Assembly (NCBI GenBank): GCA_021780975.1
Contig: JAJXXS010000144.1
Coordinates: 1 to 5,790 of the forward strand
Length of the DNA: 5,790 bases
Reading direction: 5' to 3'
Source: Pseudomonadota bacterium
GTDB lineage: Bacteria > Pseudomonadota > Gammaproteobacteria > Burkholderiales > Thiobacillaceae
Below, piece by piece: positions 4,795-5,790 of the stretch; position 1 is the stretch's first letter, and each line of letters starts with the position of its first letter. The notes under the pieces are model-generated. The model was not told the origin of the DNA, did not search any database, and saw only the letters and a program-made list of their open reading frames with translations. Made by a program: the position numbers and the translations under genes.

Positions 4795-5790
4795 CTATTC
4801 GCCGCGTCGGAACAGCTTGTCGAGATCCCCCAGGGGCCATTCAAACCACGTCGGGCGGCCATGGTTGCACTGGCCGGCGCGTTCGGTGGCCTCCATGGCA
4901 CGCAGCAAGGCGTTCATTTCCGCCGGACTCATGCGCCGGTGGGCACGCACGGCGCCATGACAGGCCAACGTGGAAAGCAGCTCGTTGCGCCGCTCCTCCA
5001 GCAGGCGCGTGACGCCGAATTCAGCCACGTCGCGCAGGACGTCGCGCGCCAGGGCGACGGGGTCGGCATCCTTGAGCAGCGCCGGCACCGCACGCACCGC
5101 CACCGCCGTGGGCGACAGCACCGAGAGATCGAAGCCTATGGCGCGCAGCTTGGCACCCTCCTCCTCGAGCAGGGCGCTCTGCGCCTCCTCCACCACCAGG
5201 GTCACGGGGATGAGCAGCACCTGGGTGGGCACGGCCCGCTCCTCCAGCGCGCGCTTGAGTTCCTCGTACACCACCCGTTCATGGGCGGCATGCATGTCCA
5301 CCAGCACCAGGCCGCGCGCATTCTGCGCCAGCACGTAGATGCCATGCAGCTGACCCAGCGCGTAGCCCAGCGGCGGCACGGATTCCTCTGTGGCGGGAGC
5401 AGGCTGCGGGGGCGCGGGGGGGTGCGCGAGAGCGGCATAGAACGCCAGCCCCTGCGCGGCGTCCAGGGCCATGGTCTGCTGCATGGACGGGTATTGCGGC
5501 GCCATGCTGCGCACCGCCTGGTCCGCCACCACGGCCTCCACGCGGGCGGATGGCTGGCTGCCGGCGCCACCCCCCAGGGCCCGCTCCAGCGCGTGGTAGA
5601 GGAACTGGTGCACGCCGCGCGCATCGCGAAAGCGAACCTCGGTCTTGGCCGGGTGCACGTTCACATCCACCGCCTCGGCAGGCAGTTCCAGAAACAGGAC
5701 GTAGGCGGGGTGAAGATCGTGATGCAGGATGTCCCGGTAGGCTGCACGCAGGGCATGGCCCACCAGCTTGTCGCGCACGTAGCGCCCGTT
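4795..5790 (-). CDS. mutL: DNA mismatch repair protein MutL, C-terminal part (N-terminus outside window)
   Basis: 331 residues are visible, roughly the second half of a MutL, starting at NGRYVRDKL near the end of the ATPase domain and running to the TAG at 4795-4797. DVNVHPAKTEVRF closes the N-terminal GHKL domain, with HPAK at visible residues 46-49. A Pro/Ala/Gln-rich linker of about 60 residues follows, then the C-terminal dimerisation domain. That domain has the endonuclease motif DMHA-x2-E-x4-E at 165-176, the ACHGAVRA block with C277, and CNHGRP at 308-313, ending in LDKLFRRGE. These correspond to the metal-binding residues of latent nuclease MutL proteins such as that of B. subtilis. 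QVLLIP at 190-195 matches the beta-clamp binding motif (QEMIVP in B. subtilis). MutL couples MutS mismatch recognition to strand removal. The nuclease motif predicts a MutH-independent pathway. The GHKL ATP-binding motifs cannot be checked here. Confidence 0.97.
   Translation of the reverse strand, partial: NGRYVRDKLVGHALRAAYRDILHHDLHPAYVLFLELPAEAVDVNVHPAKTEVRFRDARGVHQFLYHALERALGGGAGSQPSARVEAVVADQAVRSMAPQYPSMQQTMALDAAQGLAFYAALAHPPAPPQPAPATEESVPPLGYALGQLHGIYVLAQNARGLVLVDMHAAHERVVYEELKRALEERAVPTQVLLIPVTLVVEEAQSALLEEEGAKLRAIGFDLSVLSPTAVAVRAVPALLKDADPVALARDVLRDVAEFGVTRLLEERRNELLSTLACHGAVRAHRRMSPAEMNALLRAMEATERAGQCNHGRPTWFEWPLGDLDKLFRRGE

Noticed and set aside
3731..4960. A 409-codon open frame on the plus strand opposite rluB and the mutL end
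   Set aside because: It is antisense to rluB, which has a full set of family motifs. The translation is rich in Ala, Arg and His with no recognisable domain, as expected from the complement of a high-GC gene.
1..5790. A joint mismatch-repair system made of the Smr protein and MutL
   Set aside because: Smr is named after MutS2, but the two genes lie on opposite strands almost 5 kb apart, with unrelated genes between. Nothing in the sequence ties them together.
1..5790. Mobile element, CRISPR array, phage or toxin-antitoxin module
   Set aside because: I found no direct repeats, terminal inverted repeats, transposase or integrase motifs, tRNA or spacer-like pattern. Composition looks even and the genes are housekeeping types.

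Overview
The window is ordinary, gene-dense, high-GC bacterial chromosome, apparently without mobile elements, repeats, CRISPR or RNA genes. The protein set suggests a betaproteobacterium, possibly from the Rhodocyclales or a neighbouring group: an endonuclease-type MutL, a PIN-PhoH protein directly after a Bcp-type peroxiredoxin, an exported DUF4197 protein and RluB. This placement comes from remembered family resemblance, not from a search.

Left half, plus strand: the C-terminal end of a stand-alone Smr-domain protein (1-243), a Bcp/PrxQ peroxiredoxin (252-704), a PIN-PhoH ATPase/ribonuclease-like protein (737-2134) and an exported DUF4197 protein (2188-2958). Gaps are 8, 32 and 53 nt. The first three genes look like one transcription unit. 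The fourth has its own strong Shine-Dalgarno sequence and follows a small GC-rich hairpin.

Right half, minus strand, read from the right edge inwards: the C-terminal half of MutL (4795-5790, continuing beyond the window), the 23S rRNA pseudouridine synthase RluB (3818-4702) and a class I SAM-dependent methyltransferase of unknown substrate (2968-3789). RluB and the methyltransferase are closely spaced. MutL and RluB are separated by 92 nt, which may hold a weak promoter.

The two arms meet tail to tail, with 9 nt between the DUF4197 and methyltransferase stop codons. The genes cover housekeeping tasks: peroxide defence, RNA metabolism, rRNA modification, mismatch repair and one small methyltransferase. 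I see no sign that they form a single new system. The points most worth a second look are the intact nuclease motif of MutL, the missing usual resolving cysteines in the peroxiredoxin, the complete PIN and ATPase active sites of the PhoH protein, and the uncharacterised exported DUF4197 protein.
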